Below, in pieces: positions 15,132 through 22,436 of a stretch of DNA of 34,070 nucleotides (positions within the stretch are counted from its first letter, which is position 1; every line of letters begins with the position of its first letter). The stretch lies in contig NZ_BOOR01000089.1 in the NCBI RefSeq assembly GCF_016863335.1, positions 1-34,070 of the forward strand, written 5' to 3'. This DNA is from Planotetraspora thailandica (lineage in GTDB: Bacteria > Actinomycetota > Actinomycetes > Streptosporangiales > Streptosporangiaceae). The notes beneath the pieces were generated by a model that was given only the letters and a program-made list of their open reading frames with translations, did no database searches and was not told where the DNA came from. The translations under genes and the position numbers were made by a program.

Positions 15132-15991
15132 GCCGTCACTCCGTTGGGGTACCAGGTGAAGTAGGCCTCCATCGTGTGGAACAGGTCGAGCGTGTCCACG
15201 TAGTCGGCTTTGGCTCCCTCACCCGCGACGCCCATCATGAGCATGAAGTCCATGAAGCCGTGGGTGGCGTTGCCCGGCTCCCACAGGCTGTCGAGGGTGA
15301 CCTCCGACAGGCAGCCCTCGATGTCGCCGGAGGCGATCCACTCGACGGCCTTCCTGTCGAACACCGGGTCCGGTCCGTGCGGCCCGAACTGGCGGGGCCC
15401 GCCCAGCTCCAGCGACAGGTGGCCGGTGCCGATGACGGCGACGCGCTTGTCGCTGGGCCACGACTCGACGAGCTGCCGGATCGTACGGCCGAGCTCGACG
15501 AAGCGTTTCGGCCGGGGCAGCGGCGGCGCGAAGATGTTGGTGTAGACCGGCACGATGGGCAGGTCGGCCTCGGGGCGCAGCGTGATGATCGGGCAGGTCA
15601 CGCTGTGGTCGATGCGCAGCTCGTTGCTGAAGGCGAGGTCGAAGCCGGCGTCCAGGCCCTCACGCAGGATGTGGGCCGACAGGTCCTCCTGGCCGCGCAG
15701 CAACATGCGGGGCAGGCCGAACTCGCGCTCCTCGTTGTAGAAGTTCGCGTCGTAGAACGGCGCCTTCCCGATGAGGAACTGCGGCATGTTGTCCAGCCAC
15801 AGCTGGTGGAAGTGGTCGGAGCCGACCATCACCAGCACGTCGGGGTTCACCCGGGTCAGCGTCTCGCGGAATGCCGCGATCTTGGTGACCCACGCGTCGG
15901 CGAACGGCGGGCGTTCCTCCGGCGGAGCCGTACTCGCTCGGTAGTAGAAGGGGTGATGCGTCGATGCGATCACCGCGACCAGCTTTGCCAT
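15128..15991 (-). CDS. LigB-like catalytic subunit of a class III extradiol ring-cleavage dioxygenase
   Basis: The 287-residue protein belongs to the LigB superfamily, which opens catecholic rings next to the diol using Fe(II) and O2. Expected iron ligands are visible: His12 in ASTHHPFYY and a His in VGSDHFHQLW (60 or 62), as for His12 and His61 of LigB. The motifs IDHSVTCPIITLRPEADLPIVPVYTN and AVIGTGHLSLELGGPRQF are also family hallmarks. The start is supported by GGGAGG. It lies 29 bases after the citrate-synthase-fold gene and overlaps its LigA partner. Protocatechuate, gallate, methylgallate or another vicinal diol are possible substrates. Confidence 0.87.
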   Translation of the reverse strand: MAKLVAVIASTHHPFYYRASTAPPEERPPFADAWVTKIAAFRETLTRVNPDVLVMVGSDHFHQLWLDNMPQFLIGKAPFYDANFYNEEREFGLPRMLLRGQEDLSAHILREGLDAGFDLAFSNELRIDHSVTCPIITLRPEADLPIVPVYTNIFAPPLPRPKRFVELGRTIRQLVESWPSDKRVAVIGTGHLSLELGGPRQFGPHGPDPVFDRKAVEWIASGDIEGCLSEVTLDSLWEPGNATHGFMDFMLMMGVAGEGAKADYVDTLDLFHTMEAYFTWYPNGVTA

Positions 15992-16020
15992 GTGACCTCC
16001 CGCGGAGGGATGGGAATCGG

Positions 16021-16812
16021 TCAGTCCTCGTCGGACACGTATGTCGCGTTCCTGTCGACGGCCTGGTAGACGTCCATGCCGATCGGTCGGCGACGCTCCT
16101 CGGCGAGATGGCCGAGGAGTCCTGCGGCGCGCGCGAGCAGGGCGAACCCGCGGAGCAGGTCGACGGGCAGGCCGAGGTCGGCCAGCGCGGCCCCGCACAC
16201 GCCCGCCCCGTTGAGCGGCAGCGTCCTGCCCAGTACCTGCGGGTGCACCCGGCCGATCGCCTCGAACAGCCGCAGGTGGGGGCCGCGCAGCCCTTCCTCC
16301 TCGGCGACGGCGATCAGCACCGGGGTGCGGGGGTCCTGCACCTTGTGCACGGGGTGGCCGAGGCCGGGCACCAGGCGGCGCTCTTCGCGGGCCCGCGTGA
16401 CGGCCGCCAGCGCGAGCGCGTCCCAGCCGGCGTCGTCGGAGGGAACGGGCCCGTCGTGGGCGGCGAGTACCCCGGCGAGGAACCGGCCGCTGTCCTCGGT
16501 CACGCCCAGGAACCGGGAGCCTCCGCCGAGCAGCCCGGCGGCCAGCGCCCCCTGCACCGACTCGGGCGCGCTGAGGTAGGTCAGGCGCGCGGCGATCGCC
16601 GTCGGGGTGAACCCGTGGTCGGCGAGCGCGACCAGCACGGTCTCGAAGACCCGGGTCTCCTGCGGGGTGGGCCGCCGCCCGGCGACCAGCCAGAAGGCGA
16701 GCTCGCCGAAGCCGACCTTGCCCATGAGGTCGGCGGCCAGGTCCTGTCCGAGCAGCCGGATGGTGGTCGGGTCGGACGTGCCGATCGAGGTGGGGAAGTT
16801 CAGGTCGTCCAT
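16021..16812 (-). CDS. Citrate-synthase-superfamily protein (annotated type: citryl-CoA lyase), non-canonical active site
   Basis: The 263-residue protein is much shorter than citrate synthase (about 430) and matches its catalytic core. ADHGFTPTAIAARLTYLSAPESVQGALAAG aligns with the HADHxxNxST helix region, and GLGHPVHKVQDPR with the GHRVYKxxDPR His motif. Two catalytic positions of citrate synthase are not conserved: the His of GPxHGGANE is lost (GSRFLGVTE), and the Asp of NVDFYSG is lost (NGAGVCG). It probably makes or breaks a C-C bond in a CoA thioester, but not by the textbook mechanism. It follows the CaiB-type CoA-transferase by 11 bases. The start is ATG 16812; the ribosome site is weak. 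Confidence 0.8.
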   Translation of the reverse strand: MDDLNFPTSIGTSDPTTIRLLGQDLAADLMGKVGFGELAFWLVAGRRPTPQETRVFETVLVALADHGFTPTAIAARLTYLSAPESVQGALAAGLLGGGSRFLGVTEDSGRFLAGVLAAHDGPVPSDDAGWDALALAAVTRAREERRLVPGLGHPVHKVQDPRTPVLIAVAEEEGLRGPHLRLFEAIGRVHPQVLGRTLPLNGAGVCGAALADLGLPVDLLRGFALLARAAGLLGHLAEERRRPIGMDVYQAVDRNATYVSDED

Positions 16813-16823
16813 GGGTTCGGTCC

Positions 16824-18002
16824 TCAGTCCGTGGTCGGCTCGGCCAGCCAGGCGCGGATCTCTGCGCCGTGCTCGCCCAGAGCCGGGGGCGGCAGCCGGT
16901 AGGAGGGCGGCGTCAGCGAAAGCGAGATCGGGTTGCGCACCGACGGCACGGCGCGGTCTCCTTCGCCGGGGGTGACGACCGGGTCGAGGCCCAGCTCCTC
17001 GGCGAAGCCGACGCCCTCGTCGACGGTGTTGATGGGCCCGCACGCCACGCCGGCCGCGACGAGCTCGTGGAACCACTCCATCTTGGGCCGCTGCTTCAGC
17101 CGCTCGACGAGCAGCGGGCGCAACTCCTCGCGGTTGGCGGTGCGGTCCTTCGTGCGGGCGAAACGCGGGTCGCCGGCGAGTTCGGGCACGCCGAGCACCT
17201 CGCAGAGCGCGCGGAACTGGCCGTCGTTGCCCGCCGTGATGATGAGGTCGCCGTCGGCGGTGGGCAGCGGCTCGTACGGGAACAGGCTGGGGTGGGCGTT
17301 GCCCATCCGCATCGGCACCACACCGCCCGCCACGAACGCGCTGGTGTGGTTGACCATGCCCGACAGCGCAGAGGACAGCAGGTTGACCTCGACGTGCTGG
17401 CCGCGGCCCGTCTCCGCGCGGTGGTGCAGGGCCGCGAGGACGCCGATGATCGCGTGCAGGCCGGTCATCACGTCGAAGACGGAGATGCCCGCGCGGTACG
17501 GCGGGCCGTCGGGTTCGCCGGTGAGGCTCATCAGCCCCGACATGGCCTGGACGATGAGGTCGTAGCCGGGCAGGGAGGCGCCGCCGCCCGAGCCGAATCC
17601 GCTGATGGAGGCGTACACGATGCCGGGGTTGGACCCGCTCACGCTCTCGTAGTCGAGCCCGAACCTGCGCAGGCCGCCGGGCTTGAAGTTCTCCACCATG
17701 ATGTCGGCCCGGCGGGCGAGCTCACGGGCCGCGGCGAGGTCGCCGGCGTCCTTCAGGTCGAGCGCGACGGAACGTTTGTTGCGGTTGACGCCCAGGTAAT
17801 AGGTGGACACCTCGTCGCGCACGGGCGGCATCCAGGTGCGGGTGTCGTCGCCTGCCGGGCTCTCCACCTTGACGACCTCCGCGCCGAGGTCCGCCAGGAG
17901 CATCGTCGCGTACGGCCCCGCGAGGATTCGCGAGAAGTCGGCCACGAGCAGGCCCGACAGCGGACCGGCAGGGGCCGGAGGTGGCGCGCTGGAGTCGGTC
18001 AT
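16824..18002 (-). CDS. CaiB/BaiF-type (class III) CoA-transferase
   Basis: The 392-residue protein starts with the family signature SGLLVADFSRILAGPYATMLLADLGAEVVKVESP and continues NRNKRSVALDLKD and ADIMVENFKPGGLRRFGLDYE. The later segment ASISGFG...GYDLIVQAMSGLMSLTG holds the catalytic Asp in YDLIVQA. These enzymes move CoA between carboxylic acids such as oxalate, succinate, mesaconate and carnitine. As first gene of the operon followed by a CoA-thioester lyase, it likely activates a dicarboxylic or tricarboxylic intermediate. ATG 18002 has only a distant GAGAGG ribosome site. The perfect palindrome at 18031-18046 lies 29 bases upstream. Confidence 0.9.
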   Translation of the reverse strand: MTDSSAPPPAPAGPLSGLLVADFSRILAGPYATMLLADLGAEVVKVESPAGDDTRTWMPPVRDEVSTYYLGVNRNKRSVALDLKDAGDLAAARELARRADIMVENFKPGGLRRFGLDYESVSGSNPGIVYASISGFGSGGGASLPGYDLIVQAMSGLMSLTGEPDGPPYRAGISVFDVMTGLHAIIGVLAALHHRAETGRGQHVEVNLLSSALSGMVNHTSAFVAGGVVPMRMGNAHPSLFPYEPLPTADGDLIITAGNDGQFRALCEVLGVPELAGDPRFARTKDRTANREELRPLLVERLKQRPKMEWFHELVAAGVACGPINTVDEGVGFAEELGLDPVVTPGEGDRAVPSVRNPISLSLTPPSYRLPPPALGEHGAEIRAWLAEPTTD

Positions 18003-18030
18003 GAAGCGCGGGAATCCTCTCGTCCGTTCA

Positions 18031-18046
18031 GCGGACAATTGTCCGC
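18031..18046. promoter_or_regulatory. Perfect 16-bp palindrome, likely IclR operator of the aromatic operon
   Basis: GCGGACAATTGTCCGC is an exact palindrome in the 101-base gap between the iclR stop and the CoA-transferase start. Related sequences recur in the iclR/amidohydrolase intergenic region (19013-19028, and TTGTCCGC at 18971-18978), which argues for one shared regulator. The adjacent IclR protein is the obvious candidate. Confidence 0.65.
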
Positions 18047-18103
18047 CGTGGCAGTCTGCGCGTGGGGGGCCCGTCATGTCAAGCGATCACCGCCCTTCCC
18101 GTG

Positions 18104-18913
18104 TCACGAGGCGGTCGCCGCGGTGACCTGGGGGATCGACTCCAGCAGCGCCCAGTCGGCGCTGATCGCGCCGGCGGTCGTGAGCAGGAGCGGCAGATGC
18201 TCCTCCGTCAGCTTCTCGACGGACGTCTCCGCCGCGTGCGCGTTGACGTTGAGCGCGGCGATGACCCGCCCGGACCCGTCGCGCAGAGGGGCCGCGACGG
18301 AGCGGATGCCGAGTGCGAGCTCCTCGTCGGTCAGGGCCCAGCCCTTGGCGCGCACCTCGCGCAGCTCCGCGTCCCGCTCCTCGGGCGTCGGTTGCCTGCG
18401 GGCGGGGATGCCCGAGCGGCTGGGCTCCGCGAGCGTCCTGCCGGCCTCTTCCGGGGTGAGGCCGGCGAGCAGGACCTTCCCGAGCGAGGTCTGCAGGGCG
18501 GGGAAGCGCGTTCCGATGGTCACCGACAACGTGACGATCTTCGGTACGGCCACGCGGGCGACGTAGACGATGTCCGAGCCGTCGAGCTGGGCGATGGACG
18601 ACGACTCGTTGGTGCGCTCCACGAGGGCTTCCATGTGCGGCCTGGCGACCTCCCACAGGCCGGTGGAGTGCACGTACGCCACGCCGAGCTCGAGCACGCG
18701 GGGCGTGAGGGCGAAGCCGCCGCGCTCGCCGCGCGCGTAGCCGAGCTCCTCGAGGGTGAGCAGGATCCGGCGGGCGGTCGGCCGGGCCAGGCCCGTCGCC
18801 GTCGCCACCTCGGTGAGGGACAGGACGGGCCGCCCGGGCTGGAACGCCTTGATCACATCGAGCCCGCGCGCGAGCGCCTCGATGAAGTCGGGTCCGGTGT
18901 CACTGCGCGCCAT
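18104..18913 (-). CDS. IclR-family transcriptional regulator
   Basis: The 269-residue regulator has an N-terminal winged helix (about 9-70: FIEALARGLDVIKAF, LSLTEVATATGLARPTARRILLTLEELGY) and the IclR effector domain. Its signature blocks are TSLGKVLLAGLTPEEA and the GWALTDEELALGIRSVAAPLRDGSGRVIAALNV region. The N-terminal ARGLDVIKAF/TATGLARPTARR pattern resembles the PcaR/PobR branch that controls protocatechuate and hydroxybenzoate genes. ATG 18913 follows AGGAG at nine bases. It lies between the CoA-transferase operon and the divergent amidohydrolase and probably controls both through the nearby palindromes. Effector unknown. Confidence 0.9.
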   Translation of the reverse strand: MARSDTGPDFIEALARGLDVIKAFQPGRPVLSLTEVATATGLARPTARRILLTLEELGYARGERGGFALTPRVLELGVAYVHSTGLWEVARPHMEALVERTNESSSIAQLDGSDIVYVARVAVPKIVTLSVTIGTRFPALQTSLGKVLLAGLTPEEAGRTLAEPSRSGIPARRQPTPEERDAELREVRAKGWALTDEELALGIRSVAAPLRDGSGRVIAALNVNAHAAETSVEKLTEEHLPLLLTTAGAISADWALLESIPQVTAATAS

Positions 18914-19012
18914 GGTGGCTGGTCTCCTGTCGTCGGTCGGCGATCCCGACTCTAGTCGTGAAGCGATGTGTTGTCCGCCTGTCGGATGTGGCGGTGCGCA
19001 AACGCTGGCTAT

Positions 19013-19028
19013 ACGGACTATTGACACA
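19013..19028 (+). promoter_or_regulatory. Degenerate IclR-like operator overlapping a TTGACA -35 element
   Basis: ACGGACTATTGACACA matches the 18031-18046 palindrome at 10 of 16 positions (CGGAC-ATTG-C core). It contains a consensus TTGACA at 19021-19026. A convincing -10 is less clear; CATTGT at 19044-19049 gives 17-base spacing. The site lies about 90 bases before the amidohydrolase start. Confidence 0.45.
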
Positions 19029-19073
19029 AGAAGAAGCCAGTCGCATTGTTACACCCACATTGCGTTGGCCGCT

Positions 19074-19093
19074 CTACGGACACTCGTCCGTAG
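19074..19093 (+). promoter_or_regulatory. Perfect inverted repeat in the amidohydrolase 5' leader
   Basis: CTACGGAC-actc-GTCCGTAG is an exact 8-bp inverted repeat with a four-base loop, 17 bases before the ATG. Its right arm runs into the TAGGAG ribosome-site candidate. It shares the GGAC/GTCC halves with the other IclR-like sites, so it may be another operator, or an RNA hairpin that hides the ribosome site. Confidence 0.55.
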
Positions 19094-19110
19094 GAGAGAA
19101 GTGGGGCACG

Positions 19111-20550
19111 ATGAGCACGACGAACGGGCCGGTGGTGTTCCGCAGAGGCACCGTGCTGACGATGGACGACCGGCACACCGTCCTGCGCGACGCCGACGTG
19201 CTGGTGTCGGACGGGCGCATCGCCGCCGTCGGGCACGGCCTGGAGGTCCCCGAGGGGACGGTGGAGATCGACGCGAGCGGTGGGATCGTCATGCCCGGCA
19301 TGATCGACACCCACCGGCACATGTGGCAGACGGCCATGCGCGGATACGGCGCCGACTGGACGCTCACCCAGTACTTCGTCTGGTACTACCTCGAGTGGGG
19401 CAAGGTCTTCCGCCCCGAGGACGTCTACGCCGGCAACCTGCTGGCCGCGATCGAGGCGCTCGACGCGGGCGTGACCACCACCGTCGACTGGTCCCACGGT
19501 CTCCAGACGGTCGACCACGCCGACGCCGCCGTCGACGCCCTCGAATCGGTGCCCGGCCGGTTCGTGCTCGCCTACGGCAACATCCAGCAGGGCCCGTGGG
19601 CATGGGCCACCACGCCAGAGTTCCGTGACTTCGTGAACCGCCGCATCCACGGACGCGGCGACATGCTCGGCTTCCAGATGGCCTTCGACGTGACGGGCGA
19701 CCCGGAGTTCCCCGAGCGCGCCGCCTTCGAGGTGGCCCGCGACCTCGGCGTGCCCGTCACCACCCACGCCGGCGTGTGGGGTGCGACCAACGACGACGGC
19801 ATCCGCCTCATGCACGAGCACGGCTTCATGACCCCGTCGACGATCTACGTGCACGCCGCGAGCCTCAGCCCCGACTCCTACAACCGGATCGCCGCGACGG
19901 GCGGATCGGTGTCGGTCTCCACCGAGAGCGAGCAGAGCGCCGGCCAGGGCTACCCGCCCACCTGGCGGCTGCGCCGCCACGACATCCCGGTGTCGTTGTC
20001 CATGGACACCAGCGTCTGGTGGAGCGGCGACCTGTTCTCCGCGATGCGCACCACGCTCGGGGCCGACCGCTCGCGCGAGCACCTCGACGCGCACGGCCGC
20101 CAGGAGACCGTCACCCACGCCCACCTGCGCGCCGAGCACGTGGTCGACTGGGCGACCCGCGGCGGCAGCAGGGCACTCGGGCTCGACGGCGTCGTCGGAA
20201 GCCTGGAGCCGGGCAAGAGGGCCGATGTCGTCTTGATCAAGAACGAGCACTCCCCGGTGATGTTCCCGCTCTTCAACCCGTACGGCCACGTCGCCTTCCA
20301 GGCCCAGCGCGGCGACGTGCACACGGTCGTGGTCGACGGGCGGATCGTCAAGCGCGACCACAAGCTCGTCGGCGTCGACCTCGACGCGGCCAGGCGCAGC
20401 GTGGAGCACACGGTCGAATACCTCACCGGCACGCTCGGCCAGGACGCGTGGGCGAAGGGCATGAACCCCGACGTCCCGGAGACCAAGGTGCTCGACAACC
20501 CGTACACCTACACCGAGTGGGACGCACGCGGCGCCGAATGGAAGCGGTGA
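19111..20550 (+). CDS. Amidohydrolase of the TRZ/ATZ / cytosine-deaminase-like family
   Basis: The 479-residue metal-dependent hydrolase has a composite domain at both ends (TVLTMDDRHTVLRDADVLVSDGRI; GSLEPGKRADVVLIKNEHS) around a TIM barrel. Metal and catalytic residues are visible: His68 and His70 in DTHRH, His219 in VTTHAG, His248 in VHAAS and Asp299 in SMDTS. This fits enzymes that remove chloride or amino groups from s-triazines, guanine, cytosine or methylthioadenosine, or open amide rings. The ATG has TAGGAG 14 bases away, which is long. It is divergent from iclR and may supply the aromatic operon, so a hydroxylated N-heterocycle or amide substrate is possible. That is inference. Confidence 0.88.
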   Translation: MSTTNGPVVFRRGTVLTMDDRHTVLRDADVLVSDGRIAAVGHGLEVPEGTVEIDASGGIVMPGMIDTHRHMWQTAMRGYGADWTLTQYFVWYYLEWGKVFRPEDVYAGNLLAAIEALDAGVTTTVDWSHGLQTVDHADAAVDALESVPGRFVLAYGNIQQGPWAWATTPEFRDFVNRRIHGRGDMLGFQMAFDVTGDPEFPERAAFEVARDLGVPVTTHAGVWGATNDDGIRLMHEHGFMTPSTIYVHAASLSPDSYNRIAATGGSVSVSTESEQSAGQGYPPTWRLRRHDIPVSLSMDTSVWWSGDLFSAMRTTLGADRSREHLDAHGRQETVTHAHLRAEHVVDWATRGGSRALGLDGVVGSLEPGKRADVVLIKNEHSPVMFPLFNPYGHVAFQAQRGDVHTVVVDGRIVKRDHKLVGVDLDAARRSVEHTVEYLTGTLGQDAWAKGMNPDVPETKVLDNPYTYTEWDARGAEWKR

Positions 20551-20566
20551 GCCTATGATTCGGTGC

Positions 20567-22315
20567 TCATGATTGGGTGCTGTCGCAGGTGAGCTGCGGC
20601 TCGGGCGCGTAGGTGGTCTGGAATTTCTGCCTCCTGACCACCTCGCCGTCCTTTTTGAAGATCCGCCACACGTCGATCGTGAACCCGTCGGCACCGGTCA
20701 TGGGGATGCAGTCGGGTCCGGAGTCGGTGAGCACGGCAAAGCTCTTGGGGTTGTAGTGGGCCGAACTCTGCGACTCGATGTCGTACCGCTTGGTGCTCCA
20801 GAAGTTCACCGTGACGGACGTGTCCGTGTACGACGTCGTGATGAACACCCCGTACGGGGAGTCGTTGCGCCAGCGGAAGTCGGGCTGCGGGAAGGACACG
20901 GTCGACTCGCGCCCCGCCGGATAGCGCGAGATGTAGAACGTGTGCGGCGTGTGCTGGACGTCCTGGAAGCCGCCGAAGAAGACGGCGTTGAACATTGTCG
21001 TGGTGAACTGGGAGACCCCGCCGCCCACGTCGTCGACGTACCTGCCGTTGAGGATCATCGGCGCCTCGACGAAGCCGCGGGCCCGGTCGCGCTTTCCGAC
21101 CAGGCCGTTGAGCGAGAACGTCTCACCCGGCATCACCACGTGGCCGTTCACGATCTCGGAGATGCGGTGGATGTTGGTGACGCGCGGGGCGCAGCACGGG
21201 TGCTGCGTGGTGAACGAGCTGACCTTCTCGGTGATCCCGAGCTTCCTGGCCTGCGCAGTGGTCAGTTCGGGTGTGCCGTTCTCGATGGGCACCACGATCG
21301 TGCGGCTCGCGCCCGTCGCGATGGTCTCGGCGACCGTACGGCCCAGCCCGGCGGCGTCGATCGCCTGCCCGGAGCGGGAGGGCACGACGCGCGGCTTCCC
21401 GCCGGAGATCTCGAAGGTGGCGTCGCGCGGGGCCTCGTCGGCGCCGATGAGCCGGGGCCGCAGGTCGGCGGCGAGCTTTTCCGCGTCGAACGACGGCTCC
21501 ATCCGCTCCGGACCGGTCGTGACGAACCGCAAATGAGGAGCGAACTCCGCGGGCTCCAGCACGGCCTGGCGCGAGCCGTTCTTTAAGGTCAGCGGTTCGG
21601 CGACGGCCGTACGGGCGGACGTGCGCGCCACCGAGCGGACCATGTCGGCGGAGACCTGGGGGCGCACGACGGCGAGGGGGAGGGCGACCGGTTCCGGCGA
21701 ACGCAGGAAGGCCGCGCGGAGCTCCCGCGAGGCCGCGGCCTGGTCGAGCGCCCGGCCGTCCCTCGGCAGCGTGACCCTGGGCTCCAGGTCCCGGTAGGCG
21801 ACGGCGCCCTCCCTTACCGGCACGTCGACGTCCTCGGCGAGCCGCGCCACCCTGGCGGCGAACCTTTGCTCGTCCACGGCCACGCGAGGCGCGACCTCCT
21901 GCCCGCCGAGCAGCGTGCGCACGACGTCCGCCGGTGAGGGCCATCCCGCTCCGGCCGCGGCGACGCTCGCGCGGGCGTCCAGCGATAAGCCGAGTTCGGC
22001 GGGGGCCAGCGGCGTGCGCTCCACGATCCGCCCGGCGGCGACGAGGTGCGCGGTCAGCGGGCGTGCCGCCTGCGCCGCGACGCGTTCGCGCAGCCGTTCC
22101 TCTGCCGCGCCGGGCGCGAGCCCGCCGATGTCGACGCCCGCGACCGTGGTGCCGGGAAGCGTTTCACCCGCGAGGACCGCGGCGGCGGCAGCGTACCCCG
22201 CAGCCACGGCGGCGGCGACGCCCAGGGATACGAGGGTTACCCGGCGCAACCGCCTGCGAGCGTGCGCCGGCGCGGGAGTGGGAGTGGGAGTGGGAGTGGG
22301 ATGCGAAGAAGCCAT
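20567..22315 (-). CDS. VanW-domain membrane-anchored envelope protein
   Basis: The 582-residue protein has a short cytoplasmic N-terminus (with a PT repeat), one membrane helix (about 23-45) and a large external part: two peptidoglycan-binding-4 (YoaR-like) domains, the first starting GETLPGTTVAGVDIGGL, then a VanW domain (NIHRISEIVNGHVVMPGETFSLNGLVGKR; DVGGGVSQFTTTMFNAVFFGG; DFRWRNDSPYGVFI). VanW proteins occur in some vancomycin-resistance clusters, but most are general envelope proteins of unknown biochemical role; no other van gene is present. The start is ATG 22315, with an alternative ATG at 22327 nearer a GGAGGAGG run. It converges on the amidohydrolase, 16 bases apart. Confidence 0.88.
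   Translation of the reverse strand: MASSHPTPTPTPTPAPAHARRRLRRVTLVSLGVAAAVAAGYAAAAAVLAGETLPGTTVAGVDIGGLAPGAAEERLRERVAAQAARPLTAHLVAAGRIVERTPLAPAELGLSLDARASVAAAGAGWPSPADVVRTLLGGQEVAPRVAVDEQRFAARVARLAEDVDVPVREGAVAYRDLEPRVTLPRDGRALDQAAASRELRAAFLRSPEPVALPLAVVRPQVSADMVRSVARTSARTAVAEPLTLKNGSRQAVLEPAEFAPHLRFVTTGPERMEPSFDAEKLAADLRPRLIGADEAPRDATFEISGGKPRVVPSRSGQAIDAAGLGRTVAETIATGASRTIVVPIENGTPELTTAQARKLGITEKVSSFTTQHPCCAPRVTNIHRISEIVNGHVVMPGETFSLNGLVGKRDRARGFVEAPMILNGRYVDDVGGGVSQFTTTMFNAVFFGGFQDVQHTPHTFYISRYPAGRESTVSFPQPDFRWRNDSPYGVFITTSYTDTSVTVNFWSTKRYDIESQSSAHYNPKSFAVLTDSGPDCIPMTGADGFTIDVWRIFKKDGEVVRRQKFQTTYAPEPQLTCDSTQS
22274..22297 (-). repeat. Hexanucleotide tandem repeat in the VanW gene N-terminus
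   Basis: Four exact copies of GGGAGT on the plus strand encode a Pro-Thr repeat (TPTPTPTP) in the short cytoplasmic tail before the membrane helix. Copy-number change would keep the frame. Confidence 0.9.
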
Positions 22316-22368
22316 GACTGGCCCCATCGTACGGGCCGCCGCCTCCTCCGGCAGAGGGGAATGACATC

Positions 22369-22419
22369 TTGACGATCCAACATAGCCGGGTATAAACACA
22401 TACGAAACAACATCGAAAC
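22369..22419 (+). promoter_or_regulatory. Promoter and phased direct-repeat operator of the PTS operon
   Basis: TTGACG (22369-22374) and TATAAA (22391-22396) are 16 bases apart and form a near-consensus promoter in a locally AT-rich stretch. Just downstream, CGAAAC occurs twice (22403-22408 and 22414-22419), 11 bases apart, one DNA turn. DeoR/GlpR-family repressors often bind such repeats, so the first gene of the operon probably represses itself from here. Confidence 0.68.
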
Positions 22420-22436
22420 GGCGGTGAATCAACAGC

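Noticed and set aside
16021-16812. Housekeeping citrate synthase
   Set aside because: Too short, wrong operon context and missing canonical catalytic residues.
18958-19110. N-terminal extension of the amidohydrolase
   Set aside because: The extension has no family similarity and runs through the promoter-like TTGACA and inverted repeats; the family start fits ATG 19111.
20567-22315. Vancomycin resistance by the VanW gene
   Set aside because: No vanH, vanA, vanX, vanR or vanS is near; VanW-domain proteins are common and mostly unrelated to resistance.
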